This document shows, piece by piece, positions 29,172 to 38,451 of a stretch of DNA of 64,000 nt. The stretch is from positions 1 through 64,000 of the forward strand of contig JAGXRN010000009.1 in assembly GCA_018335875.1 (NCBI GenBank). Reading direction: 5' to 3'. Within the stretch, counting starts at the first letter, position 1. Every line of letters starts with the position of its first letter. The notes under the pieces were generated by a model that did not search any database, was not told the origin of the DNA, and saw only the letters and a list, made by a program, of their open reading frames with translations. This DNA comes from Dethiobacter sp. (GTDB lineage Bacteria > Bacillota > Dethiobacteria > Dethiobacterales > Dethiobacteraceae). A program made the position numbers and the translations under genes.

Positions 29172-29321
29172 TTAGCAGGAATAGTGCCCTATGGAACCAC
29201 AGCAGATTCCCATTGTTTCACAACTCCTTTCTTCTTCACTGTCACAATGTCCCTTACTACCACCGTGCATACCACGCATTATGAAAATGTGCATGAGTAA
29301 ATACGGCAAATACCGTTCCAT
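29172..29321 (-). CDS. DUF2933-like small Cys-rich membrane protein, paralog of 27334..27519
   Basis: MERYLPYLLMHIFIMRGMHGGSKGHCDSEEERSCETMGICCGSIGHYSC. Confidence 0.55.
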   Translation of the reverse strand: MERYLPYLLMHIFIMRGMHGGSKGHCDSEEERSCETMGICCGSIGHYSC

Positions 29322-29330
29322 GGCGTTCCT

Positions 29331-29346
29331 CCTACACTCTGTAGTA
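29331..29346 (-). promoter_or_regulatory. Candidate BlaI-type operator TACTACAGAGTGTAGG overlapping the Shine-Dalgarno
   Basis: Minus strand TACTACAGAGTGTAGGAGGAACGCCATGG; candidate TTGCAT-N18-GATAAT upstream. Confidence 0.6.
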
Positions 29347-29576
29347 AACAATATTATCACAATGCCTGGAACATGCATGCAAATAGTATAGTGCTATAAT
29401 ATTATAAACCTTAAACCTGACTTTAATGTCAATACATTTTTTATGCGTTAACAGACTTGATTCTATTGAGGACTCAACGTATACAAAAGGCTGACAATAT
29501 GTTTTATGCCAGCTTTTTGTGTATAGGGAAATTCTTTTTGACTAACAGAGCTTGAATTAGTTAAACCGGCAATTAT

Positions 29577-29777
29577 TTATTCACAGGCTTGAGTGGCGGT
29601 AGCACAGGTGGAAACTCCTCGCTCCATTTTTTGTACACATCGAGCCACTTGTGTGCCACCTTTTTGTGTCGCCATGTTTGACACCATGCTCGCAGCAAAG
29701 GCTGATCCACCAAAGGCCATTAGGGTTGCAACCATCGTGACAGTTACAACTAATTTTCGTATCTTCATCAGTTTCAC
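29577..29777 (-). CDS. Small secreted protein, unknown function
   Basis: Signal peptide VVTVTMVATLMAFGGSAFAA; two Cys in the mature part plus a near-terminal Cys. Confidence 0.55.
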   Translation of the reverse strand: MKLMKIRKLVVTVTMVATLMAFGGSAFAASMVSNMATQKGGTQVARCVQKMERGVSTCATATQACE

Positions 29778-29952
29778 CTCCTTGCCCTAAAACAACTATA
29801 ATAAAAATTTATGACTAAACAATAATATAAGTGTGAACAAACATTGTCTGCACAGTATCTTCACAATTCCCCGGGTCATTAATATGAGAAGTTAAAAATG
29901 GGTGGCTTGAGGAAAAATTCATCCCACCCACCCATTTATAAAAGTTTAGTGA

Positions 29953-30411
29953 TCAAGCTTCGATTTCAGCAAGGACAGCCTTTATCAGCTGAGGCAGCGC
30001 TTCCTGTACGGGCGGAGAGAGGCCGATGCTGAATTTATTACGTTCAGTGATTTCCATGGCAAAAAGGACTACTGCCTGCGGCATCCTTTCTTCACAGGAC
30101 TTCAGCCCACGCTCAAATACGGGAATAAGATTAAAGCCATGCACTGTCTTTTTCAGGATGTCAAGCGACGCCTCGTTGCCAGTCAGTTCAAAGCGCTCGA
30201 ACGCCCCGGCCCTGCGGCCCAAAGAGACGGCATCTATCAGGATCAGCTTACGCGAACCGAAGACCAGTTCATCAAGGAGAAGACCCGGACGCCTCATCTC
30301 CAGCAGTGTCACACCTGGACGCATCTTATTCCGCTTTAATTCCCTGACTGCATGAATGCCAAGACCCTCATCGTAAGCGAGGATGTTTCCGCAGCCAATA
30401 ACCCTCGTCAT
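29953..30411 (-). CDS. Hydrogenase maturation protease-like protein
   Basis: VIGCGNILAYDEGLGIHAVRELK and ILIDAVSLGRRAG. Confidence 0.8.
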   Translation of the reverse strand: MTRVIGCGNILAYDEGLGIHAVRELKRNKMRPGVTLLEMRRPGLLLDELVFGSRKLILIDAVSLGRRAGAFERFELTGNEASLDILKKTVHGFNLIPVFERGLKSCEERMPQAVVLFAMEITERNKFSIGLSPPVQEALPQLIKAVLAEIEA

Positions 30412-30507
30412 TTAATCTCACAGCCTTCCGGCTTCATTGTTTATTCTATTCTAGGAACTAAGCCAAATCCCTTTATAGTTTTCAGAATATTGTTAATATT
30501 AAGTAAC

Positions 30508-31083
30508 TTATTTTCTACTTCCTGGCTTGACCGCCGGAATACCCTGCAGGCAAAGGGGGCAGTCGGCTGAGTCAAAAGCTTTTGCATCCAGTTTTATCAG
30601 TGACGTAAAAGGTACATCAAAATCAGCCATGCCGCCGCTGCGGTCCACTATTGACCCTACTCCTACCACTTCTCCTCCCATATCTTTAACCAGGTTTACA
30701 ACTTCAAGCACTGAACCACCGGTTGTTACCACGTCTTCCAGCACCAGCACACGCTCGCCCGGCTTAACATTAAATCCCCGGCGCAGCTCCATTTCCCCAT
30801 CCTTATCGCGCTCGGCAAAAATACCACGCACACCAAGGCTCCGTGCAGTTTCATAAGCGATAATGACCCCGCCCAGTGCCGGGCCGATACACAGCTGGGG
30901 CTTTGCAGATGCAAAATGTTCTGCCAGGGCGCCGCAGAGAACCGCGGCATGGTGCGGGTACTGCAGAACACGGGCACACTGCAGGTAGCGGTCGCTGTGT
31001 TTTCCCGATGTGAGCAGAAAATGGCCTTCCAGCAATACTTCTGTTTCTTTTAAAATTTCTAAAACCTTATCTTCTGTTAACAT
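30508..31083 (-). CDS. pyrE: Orotate phosphoribosyltransferase
   Basis: VLVLEDVVTTGGSVLEVV PRPP motif; HFLLTSGKHSDRYLQCA. Confidence 0.95.
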   Translation of the reverse strand: MLTEDKVLEILKETEVLLEGHFLLTSGKHSDRYLQCARVLQYPHHAAVLCGALAEHFASAKPQLCIGPALGGVIIAYETARSLGVRGIFAERDKDGEMELRRGFNVKPGERVLVLEDVVTTGGSVLEVVNLVKDMGGEVVGVGSIVDRSGGMADFDVPFTSLIKLDAKAFDSADCPLCLQGIPAVKPGSRK

Positions 31084-31802
31084 TTTTCACCATCCATTTC
31101 AGCCAGCAGGCGCTGCAGTGCTTCTTGCGGCTTTGGTGCTGCAGTTACCGGGCGGCCCACCACCACGTAATCCGCGCCAAGATTTACGGCACAAGCGGGA
31201 GTTACAGTGCGCTCCTGGTCGTTTTGTGCCGCCCAGGCCGGGCGCACCCCTGGCGTTACTATTAAAAACTTTTCACCACACGTTTTTCTGATCAAGGGAA
31301 TTTCTCTGGCTGATGCCACCACACCGTCTAAGCCGGCGTCGCGGCAAAGCAGTGCCAGAGAGGAGACCTGCTCGTCAAGCGGCCTTGCTACACCCAGTTC
31401 ATCCCTTAGCTCATGCTCCGACATCGATGTCAGTACTGTCACGCCAAGCAACAGCGGTGGAGTAATCCCAAGTGCTGCTGCTCTTTTTTTTGCTGCTTCT
31501 GCAGCCTGTGCCATCATTTTACTGCCACCGGAAGCGTGCAGATTGAACATGAAAGCACCAAGGCCCACCACAGCTTCAGCCGCTCTGGACGCCGTATTTG
31601 GTATATCGTGGAATTTGAGGTCTAAAAAAACTTTAACCCCGGTGCCGGCGAGCTCAGTCACAATTCCCGGCCCTGTATTATTATAAAGCTGCAGTCCCAC
31701 CTTAAAAGCGCCGGCCAAATCCTTCAGGCCGGTTGCAAGTCCCAGCGCTTCCTCTTTAGTGTCCACATCAAGCGCTATTATTATTTTTTCCCGCAACCGC
31801 AC
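31077..31802 (-). CDS. pyrF: Orotidine 5'-phosphate decarboxylase
   Basis: VFLDLKFHDIPNT and VTPGVRP. Confidence 0.95.
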   Translation of the reverse strand: MRLREKIIIALDVDTKEEALGLATGLKDLAGAFKVGLQLYNNTGPGIVTELAGTGVKVFLDLKFHDIPNTASRAAEAVVGLGAFMFNLHASGGSKMMAQAAEAAKKRAAALGITPPLLLGVTVLTSMSEHELRDELGVARPLDEQVSSLALLCRDAGLDGVVASAREIPLIRKTCGEKFLIVTPGVRPAWAAQNDQERTVTPACAVNLGADYVVVGRPVTAAPKPQEALQRLLAEMDGEKC

Positions 31803-32776
31803 TCGCCTCCCGCTTCTGTTTTATTCTCTTTCGCCAGTCCTATTATCTGCCCCAGCGACGAAAAGCTGTTATCACTCAGGTAGGCAGAAATCCCGTCGAT
31901 TATCTGCGGGCAGATGAGAGGGTTGTTAAAATTGGCGGTGCCTACCGCCACTGCGCTGGCGCCTGCCAACAAGAACTCTGTGGCATCCTGCGCGCACGAG
32001 ATACCCCCGAGGCCAATAACAGGAACATTCACGGCTGACGTGACCTGCCAGACCATGCGCAGAGCCACCGGTTTTACTGCCGGACCGGAAAGGCCTCCTG
32101 TCAGGTTGGCCAGTACCGGACGCCGCGTCCTCACATCAATGGCCATTCCGAGCAGTGTGTTTATTAGAGAAAGTGCGTCAGCGCCGCCTGCCTCAGCAGC
32201 ACGGGCAATTTTTACTATATCTGTCACATTGGGCGACAGTTTTACAATCAGTGTCTTTTTTGTCAGCAGTCTTATCTTTTGCACCAGTCTCTCTACCAAA
32301 CCCGGTTCAGTGCCAAAAGCCATGCCCCCTGCCGAGACATTGGGACAGGATATGTTCAATTCAAAAGCAGCTACTGCCAAGTCTTTTTCCATTGCCCTTA
32401 CAACTTCACAGTAATCTTCCACCGAATGGCCGGCCACATTGACAATTACAGGGACACCGTATTTGGCAAGCGAGCTGATTTTTTCTCTGGCCGAGGCGGC
32501 GCCGGGATTTTGCAGGCCAATAGCGTTTAAAAGGCCCGCCGCTGTCTCTGCCAGGCGCGGGGGAGGGTTGCCTGGGCAGGGCGAAGCTGTGGTGCCCTTG
32601 ACAATAATAGCACCAAGGACAGCAAGGTCAAAATAGTGCGCATATTCCTCCCCGTAACCAAAGCAGCCTGAGGCGGGCATCACCGGGTTTAGCAGCGTCA
32701 TACCGCCAATCTTCACACTTAGGTCAGGTTTCATAGAAATACATCCTCCCCTCGAAACACGGGGCCATCCGTGCAT
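31781..32776 (-). CDS. pyrD: Dihydroorotate dehydrogenase (type 1B)
   Basis: FELNISCPNV, VKLSPNVTDI, GLGGISCAQDATEFLLAGASAVAVGT. Confidence 0.95.
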   Translation of the reverse strand: MHGWPRVSRGGCISMKPDLSVKIGGMTLLNPVMPASGCFGYGEEYAHYFDLAVLGAIIVKGTTASPCPGNPPPRLAETAAGLLNAIGLQNPGAASAREKISSLAKYGVPVIVNVAGHSVEDYCEVVRAMEKDLAVAAFELNISCPNVSAGGMAFGTEPGLVERLVQKIRLLTKKTLIVKLSPNVTDIVKIARAAEAGGADALSLINTLLGMAIDVRTRRPVLANLTGGLSGPAVKPVALRMVWQVTSAVNVPVIGLGGISCAQDATEFLLAGASAVAVGTANFNNPLICPQIIDGISAYLSDNSFSSLGQIIGLAKENKTEAGGECGCGKK

Positions 32777-33552
32777 ATCCGACTGTAGTCAATCCCATTG
32801 GCCCTCATTGCTGTGACACAGCCCTGGCACGCTCCCACCCCACAGGCCATCTGGGCTTCCAGCGAGACAAAAACGTCCCGCTTAAATCGGGCGGACAGTC
32901 GAACTACTTCGCGCATCATAGGCGGCGGCCCGCAGCAGTAGACAGGCGCATCGGTTTCTTCAAGAGCAATGGAAGCTGGCTCGGTAACCAGCCCACGGTG
33001 TCCTGCCGTGCCGTCGTCGGTGGCCAACACCACACTGGTGGCAACTTTCCCAATCTCTTCAGGCAGGTATAATTCCAGGCTGTTTTTTGCTCCGGCAAAA
33101 AAGTGCACCTTTTTCCCCGCCCGCCACAGGATCCGCGCCAGAAAGAACAGAGGTGCAATCCCTATTCCACCGGCCACAAGCACTGCTTCTTCGCTGTCAG
33201 CAACAGCGAACCCGTTTCCCAGCGGTCCAAGCACGTCCAGTACCTCACCGGGCTTTTTTCCAGACAGCAAGTCTGTCCCCCTGCCGCAGACGCGGTAAAG
33301 CAGTACAGTTTTATCTTCAGTACAATCGTGGATGCTGAGCGGACGCCGCAGCAGCGGGTCCAATGTTTCAGATACCGAAACATGGACAAACTGTCCGGGT
33401 TCTGCCTCCAACCTCCCTGAGAGCACAAGGCGCCTGATGCCATCTGCAACCTCGCAATGCTTTTCGATTTGCATCAAATTAATTTTCATTATTAGATCCC
33501 TCATTTGCATGTCCGCTGACAATACCGTCCCGCATAACCACCTTCCCCGCAA
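32731..33552 (-). CDS. pyrK: Dihydroorotate dehydrogenase electron transfer subunit
   Basis: LLRRPLSIHD, GIGIAPL, CGVGACQGC; start probably at MKINLMQIEKH. Confidence 0.93.
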   Translation of the reverse strand: MRGRWLCGTVLSADMQMRDLIMKINLMQIEKHCEVADGIRRLVLSGRLEAEPGQFVHVSVSETLDPLLRRPLSIHDCTEDKTVLLYRVCGRGTDLLSGKKPGEVLDVLGPLGNGFAVADSEEAVLVAGGIGIAPLFFLARILWRAGKKVHFFAGAKNSLELYLPEEIGKVATSVVLATDDGTAGHRGLVTEPASIALEETDAPVYCCGPPPMMREVVRLSARFKRDVFVSLEAQMACGVGACQGCVTAMRANGIDYSRICTDGPVFRGEDVFL

Positions 33553-34825
33553 CCATGGTTAAAACGGGAGTACCATACACTTCCCAATCGTGAAAAGGTG
33601 TATTTTTCCCCTTTGAGTAAAATTGATGGCGGTTTATAACACGCTTTGTCTCAAGGTCAAGTATTACCAAATCGGCAGCACTCCCTGGAGACAGGGTTCC
33701 GTAAGGCAGGCCAAGAATAGCCGCAGGAGAACAAGACATCTTTTCTACCAGGAGGTCCAACGGCAGCATTCGACTTTTTACAAGATGGGTATACAAGACA
33801 GCAAAGGCAGTCTCCAACCCCACAATGCCAAAAGGCGCGGCAGTAAAATCGCCGCTTTTTTCACTCTCGCTGTGAGGAGCGTGGTCGGTAGCAACTGCAT
33901 CTATTGTCCCGTCTGAAAGCCCCTCACGCAGCGCCTCCACATCAGCGGCAGTACGCAGCGGCGGCTTCATTTTAGCCATAGCAAACAGTGCTGCTACAAG
34001 CTCATCGGTCAGCAGCAGGTGGTGTGGCGTAACCTCCGCCGTAACATTCACGCCTTCTGCCTTTGCTCTGCGTATCATTTCCACGGCCCTGGCTGTAGAG
34101 ACATGCATAATATGGAGCCTTGCGCCTGTCTCCTGTGCAATTTGCAAATCACGCTTTAACATACGGGTCTCTGCTGCGGCAGGAATACCCGACTGCCCCA
34201 GTCGCAGGGAAACGCTGCCTTCATGCAGCTGCCCCGCGCCGGAGATGGCTTCATCTTCACAGTGCTGGAGCAGGGGAATATTGAGCTGCCGGCATTGGAT
34301 GAGTGCTTCCCTTAATAAATCAGTGGCGGCCACTCCCCGTCCATCGTCAGTCACAGCAACCACTCCGGCTTCTTTCATGCCGCCTATATCCGCCAACTCC
34401 CGCCCAAGCGAGCCCTTAGTCACAGCACCCACAGGCCAGACGCGTACCAAACCGGCAAGTTCCGCTTTTTCCCTCACATACCTGACTACATCTTTATTGT
34501 CCAATGACGGGTTTGTGTTTGGCAATGCGGTAATGCTTGTGTAGCCGCCTGCAGCTGCCGCCCGGCTGCCGGTCAGAACAGTCTCTTTATACTCCTGGCC
34601 GGGTTCCCGCAAGTGGGTATGCATATCGAACAGGCCCGGAATAACTATTTTCCCTGCGGCGTCGATCACTTCCATGCCTTCAGGTTCTATCCCCGGAGCC
34701 AGTGCTTTTACCCTGCAGTCACTGATTACAAGGTCATACCGCCCATTAATTCTCCGGGACGGGTCGACAACCATCCCACCTTTAATCAGAAGCACAAGAT
34801 TTCCCCCTGTTAAACATGATTGCAT
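33479..34825 (-). CDS. pyrC: Dihydroorotase
   Basis: DMHTHLREPGQEYKET and DAVATDHAPHSESEK. Confidence 0.95.
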   Translation of the reverse strand: MQSCLTGGNLVLLIKGGMVVDPSRRINGRYDLVISDCRVKALAPGIEPEGMEVIDAAGKIVIPGLFDMHTHLREPGQEYKETVLTGSRAAAAGGYTSITALPNTNPSLDNKDVVRYVREKAELAGLVRVWPVGAVTKGSLGRELADIGGMKEAGVVAVTDDGRGVAATDLLREALIQCRQLNIPLLQHCEDEAISGAGQLHEGSVSLRLGQSGIPAAAETRMLKRDLQIAQETGARLHIMHVSTARAVEMIRRAKAEGVNVTAEVTPHHLLLTDELVAALFAMAKMKPPLRTAADVEALREGLSDGTIDAVATDHAPHSESEKSGDFTAAPFGIVGLETAFAVLYTHLVKSRMLPLDLLVEKMSCSPAAILGLPYGTLSPGSAADLVILDLETKRVINRHQFYSKGKNTPFHDWEVYGTPVLTMVAGKVVMRDGIVSGHANEGSNNEN

Positions 34826-34833
34826 TTCCTAAA

Positions 34834-35502
34834 CTAACCTGAAACAGCAGTACTGTACCAGTTCCGGTCCGGATGCTCCGGGTAGTGCAAGAGACGTTGC
34901 GCCACCGCAATCCCCATCATATATAGCGCCGATGTGGATAGGTGGGTCTGAACTGAAGAGTCAAACAGGATGTTGGCTGAGGGGGCAAATTCCTCATCTC
35001 CCGTCCATAGAATTATCCCAAGGGGAACGAGGGGAAAGACCGGGATAATCATACCCACATGACCAAGAGTTGTTGGGACACCTCCCAAAAACCCTGCCGC
35101 CTGGCGAAACATCTCAGGCTGCGGGCCGAACTTCCTGGCCAGCGGAAATATAGCTTCCTTCTGAAACGGCGCGAAATGGTGCGGCCCCCCGGGAAGCTGC
35201 AGAAAAGAGAGCCACTGGTTGCGCAATGGCAGGCTGCTGGCTCCTGCCAGATATTGAAGGATAATTATCTGCTCCTCGTGTGACGGGGCAGGCCAACCAT
35301 CTACAGTTATCCCGCCTTCAGGGTGAATCACCAGGCAAAGGCGCCCCAGGTATAAAAATTCAATTTTTCTTTCTTCGGTTTTATAAGAACCCCCTGCAGC
35401 CTCGGCCATAAATGACGGGTCTTTGGCAGCAAAGTTCTGCAGTGATTCTAGATAGGCTTGTCTGTACTGCATAAACTTACCTCCTGAGTTAAATCTGTAC
35501 AA
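34834..35502 (-). CDS. DUF3786-like protein
   Basis: FPLVPLGIILWTGDEEFAPSANILFDSSVQTHLSTSALYMMGIAV; likely start MQYRQAYLES. Confidence 0.75.
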   Translation of the reverse strand: MYRFNSGGKFMQYRQAYLESLQNFAAKDPSFMAEAAGGSYKTEERKIEFLYLGRLCLVIHPEGGITVDGWPAPSHEEQIIILQYLAGASSLPLRNQWLSFLQLPGGPHHFAPFQKEAIFPLARKFGPQPEMFRQAAGFLGGVPTTLGHVGMIIPVFPLVPLGIILWTGDEEFAPSANILFDSSVQTHLSTSALYMMGIAVAQRLLHYPEHPDRNWYSTAVSG

Positions 35503-35629
35503 TATTCGTCGCTTTTACCTGCTTCACCTTTTTTTATTAATATAAAAAAGACGTAAAACGTCGAATATGCTCAGGATAAGTCTTTCCAGACCGGCCCGCC
35601 TATGGTAAAATAAAGGCACTGGAGGGGGG

Positions 35630-36451
35630 ATGGATTTGGCTAAACAAAAACCCGCATTGCTTTATACCACAGCTGTTGCAACTCTGCTTACCCTGCTGCT
35701 CGCCGGCGCTTTTTTTAATCTGATTCCGTGGACAAGCAGTGCCACAGAGGCTTACCCCGGCACACAGCAACAGCCGGGAGAAGTTCCCGTTGACCCTCCC
35801 GGTGCTGTGGAGCCGGAACCAGGGCCGCAGCAAAAGCAGCCCTTATTCGAAGGCAACATTAACCGCCTGCCGCTGGAAATGATAATTGACTTATTAAGTT
35901 TTATGGAATCCCCCATCGCAGGCGCCAGGATTAATATGACAGACGGCCAGTTGCCCGGTGCGCCTCGCGCCTACAGAAACGGCACCCACGAGGGCACAGA
36001 TTACTATAATGGTTTTTCCGGCACCCCCATTGCCCGGGGCACTCCAATCCTGGCTGCAGCTGATGGAATAGTGGTCCGCATAGACCATACATACATAGAA
36101 ATGACAAGAGCGGAGAGGGATGAATATCACCGCATCAGCGCTGCATCACTCACCACCCCCGAGGATATCCTTGATAAGTATCGCGGGCGGCAGATTTGGC
36201 TCGAACACAGCGGAAAGGTGATAACGCGTTATGCGCACCTCGATACAGTTAAAGATGATTTAGCCGTGGGAGACAGTGTCACGGCCGGGCAGCAAATCGC
36301 CACTGTTGGCAATTCAGGGACAGGTCCCGCCATTACAGGCGCCAACACAGAAATGCACCTTCACTTTGAAATCTGGCTGAACGGCTATTATCTCGGCCAG
36401 GGTCTGAGTGCTGCTGACACACGTACAATTCTTCGCGGTATTTTAGAATAG
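35630..36451 (+). CDS. M23 family peptidase
   Basis: HEGTDYYNGFSGTPIARGTPILAAADG and TEMHLHFEIWLNG. Confidence 0.9.
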   Translation: MDLAKQKPALLYTTAVATLLTLLLAGAFFNLIPWTSSATEAYPGTQQQPGEVPVDPPGAVEPEPGPQQKQPLFEGNINRLPLEMIIDLLSFMESPIAGARINMTDGQLPGAPRAYRNGTHEGTDYYNGFSGTPIARGTPILAAADGIVVRIDHTYIEMTRAERDEYHRISAASLTTPEDILDKYRGRQIWLEHSGKVITRYAHLDTVKDDLAVGDSVTAGQQIATVGNSGTGPAITGANTEMHLHFEIWLNGYYLGQGLSAADTRTILRGILE

Positions 36452-36452
36452 C

Positions 36453-36923
36453 CTAGATGACGGGCAGGACAATTTTCCTGCCCGTTTTCGCTTTTCTAAA
36501 CAACGGGTTAAATAGCACCTCGTGGTTTATCCTCCACAGATTATCCTGGTAGCGCAGAGCTACACGCATACAGTGCTCAGGGAAACGTTCATAGCGCAAA
36601 AGCGATGCAACCTGGTAGTAAAACTCCCTGCCCTCCCTGGACAGGGCGAAGCGTTCACTTTGGAGCAGGTCATTTTTATCCAGGTCTGAAATAATACTCT
36701 GAACCTCAAAACTGTGAACACCTGTTGTGCCTTTGTAGAAATCATACCTGATGCACGAGCGTTCGGACGGTTGGCTGCTGGCTGTGGCAAGAAACAGGAA
36801 GTTGTGCATTGTACGCTGACGGTCAAAATTAAAAGCAGACAAAAGCTTAAGCAACAACACATGATGTAGTGTATAAGTAAAGGAATAAACGCTCATAAAT
36901 CCTACCCTCTCACAATTCTCCAC
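36453..36923 (-). CDS. Hypothetical protein
   Basis: 156-aa ORF with no overlapping better ORF. Confidence 0.5.
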   Translation of the reverse strand: MENCERVGFMSVYSFTYTLHHVLLLKLLSAFNFDRQRTMHNFLFLATASSQPSERSCIRYDFYKGTTGVHSFEVQSIISDLDKNDLLQSERFALSREGREFYYQVASLLRYERFPEHCMRVALRYQDNLWRINHEVLFNPLFRKAKTGRKIVLPVI

Positions 36924-36974
36924 ACATATACAGTTTGGCTCAAACCGCCGAAATTATTACAATAACCAAAAATT

Positions 36975-37002
36975 AAACGCCGGGAAACTGTTCCCGGCGT
37001 TT
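36975..37002 (-). terminator. GC-rich hairpin AAACGCCGGGAA-ACTG-TTCCCGGCGTTT
   Basis: 12-bp perfect stem; T-run on the minus strand. Confidence 0.55.
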
Positions 37003-37060
37003 ATGAGTTTGTTGAAAAAATCATAGTTTGACTCAGGTAATATGATATTCCCGAGAATAT

Positions 37061-37096
37061 ACTCAGAAAATATGACAGAAAACCCGTCCCCGTGTC
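37061..37096 (-). repeat. REP-like GGGGACGGG element, copy 1
   Basis: + strand actcagaaaatatgacagaaaacccgtccccgtgtc; same orientation as 39330..39364. Confidence 0.6.
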
Positions 37097-37312
37097 TTAT
37101 ACCCGTAGTTTTTTTGTTTAGAAGGACCCTCTAATCATTGACGCAAGAAAACACATTACTGCATATGATATAGTGCATTTGCTTCTTTGATATACATACA
37201 ATTGGCAGTACTTGGGAAAGTTATCAAATAGAATGTTCGCTTTGAGAGGCGAACTTCTGCCGTGTTCGTGTTTAAGCACGAACATATTGATTACGCGGTG
37301 AGGAGCGATTCT

Positions 37313-37693
37313 ATGGAATACATGACGATTACCTGCGATATAAAAAATTCATGTAAACTGAATAATCGGGAAGAAGTTCAGATAGAACTGATTAATACGC
37401 TTAAAGAAATAAACAGGCAGTATGCACATGTTATAGCTTCCCCTTTTATCATTACCCTGGGGGATGAATGGCAAGGGTTAATGAATGTGGAATGCAATTA
37501 TAATGAGATTATTGCGTTTATTCAGGCCAGAATGCCTGATATTACGTTTTATACAGGGATTGGGATCGGCGAAGTTACGATATCTAACTTTGAGCTAACT
37601 GTAAACCAGCTGGACGGGCCTTCTTTTCATAAAGCCAGGAAAGCAGTAAAACTCGCAAAGCAACTTGATTACTCTCTTGTCCTGATTAAATAA
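37313..37693 (+). CDS. Short SatD-family-like protein (no C-terminal HTH)
   Basis: MEYMTITCDIKNS...TLGDEWQGL...FYTGIGIGEV...DGPSFHKARKAV; start after GTGAGGAGCGATTCT. Confidence 0.7.
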   Translation: MEYMTITCDIKNSCKLNNREEVQIELINTLKEINRQYAHVIASPFIITLGDEWQGLMNVECNYNEIIAFIQARMPDITFYTGIGIGEVTISNFELTVNQLDGPSFHKARKAVKLAKQLDYSLVLIK

Positions 37694-38450
37694 AAATTAA
37701 ATATCTCTGGATAACAAAACCAATAAAAAAGGCCACAAAGATACTAATAAAGCTGCCAATTAAAAAATACTCTACAAACGCATCATCTTTAAACTTGCGG
37801 AATCTTGCTACTGATTTTACACCTAATATTAAGCCGGCCCAGGAAGCATTATTGGTAGCTACAACGGTAATTACCAGGAGCCTTTCCAACAGGCCGATAA
37901 TGTATCCACCATCTTGAGCGCCCGCATCTTCGATTTGGCTTCCTCTCATTTTTTTTATGTATATGCGGATAAAAATACCGGTTCCCCAAATCCCGACTAC
38001 CAGGAGATTGAATACGGCAAGTATACGTATAAAGGCCCCGGTGCCGGCTAGACTTTCTAGCTGACGTATGAAAGGATTCAGCCATGGAGCAGGTGCCAAT
38101 TTTTGCTTTAAAATAATTACTAAAAACATGATTACCGTGATATGCAGTAACTGGTCAAAGAAAAATGAAACAAGGCTATCCTTCCCAAAACGTGCTTTCA
38201 TCTTGTCTATCAAATAATGAGTAGCTGAAATAATAATTAGGAAAAACAACAAAAATGGTGTCCAAACGTAATGGATAATGGCAAAAACCCCCGCGAAAAA
38301 ATGAATAAGTATATGCAGTCGTAAACCCCGTTTTCTTTCGTCCGGTTCATCCGAAAACCTCATGTCGCAAAGTTTTGTTGTTTGAAAAGGGAAGTCAGCC
38401 AAAAGGTGAGCGAGCAATAGTGACAAAACCAGCGCAATTTGCGTCAACAT
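37686..38450 (-). CDS. DUF3307-like multi-TM membrane protein
   Basis: LLLAHLLADFPFQTTKLCDMR and LRLHILIHFFAG; start refined to MLTQIAL. Confidence 0.78.
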   Translation of the reverse strand: MLTQIALVLSLLLAHLLADFPFQTTKLCDMRFSDEPDERKRGLRLHILIHFFAGVFAIIHYVWTPFLLFFLIIISATHYLIDKMKARFGKDSLVSFFFDQLLHITVIMFLVIILKQKLAPAPWLNPFIRQLESLAGTGAFIRILAVFNLLVVGIWGTGIFIRIYIKKMRGSQIEDAGAQDGGYIIGLLERLLVITVVATNNASWAGLILGVKSVARFRKFKDDAFVEYFLIGSFISIFVAFFIGFVIQRYLIFI

Positions 38451-38451
38451 A

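Noticed and set aside
35502-35567. Inverted repeat ATATTCGTCGCTTTTAC / GTAAAACGTCGAATAT upstream of the DUF3786 gene
   Set aside because: Imperfect and isolated; could be an operator or leader hairpin but no supporting second copy was seen
37235-37284. LexA (CGAAC-N4-GTTCG) site upstream of SatD
   Set aside because: Half-sites are spaced 9 nt (CGAACTTCTGCCGTGTTCG), not 4; the hairpin reading fits better
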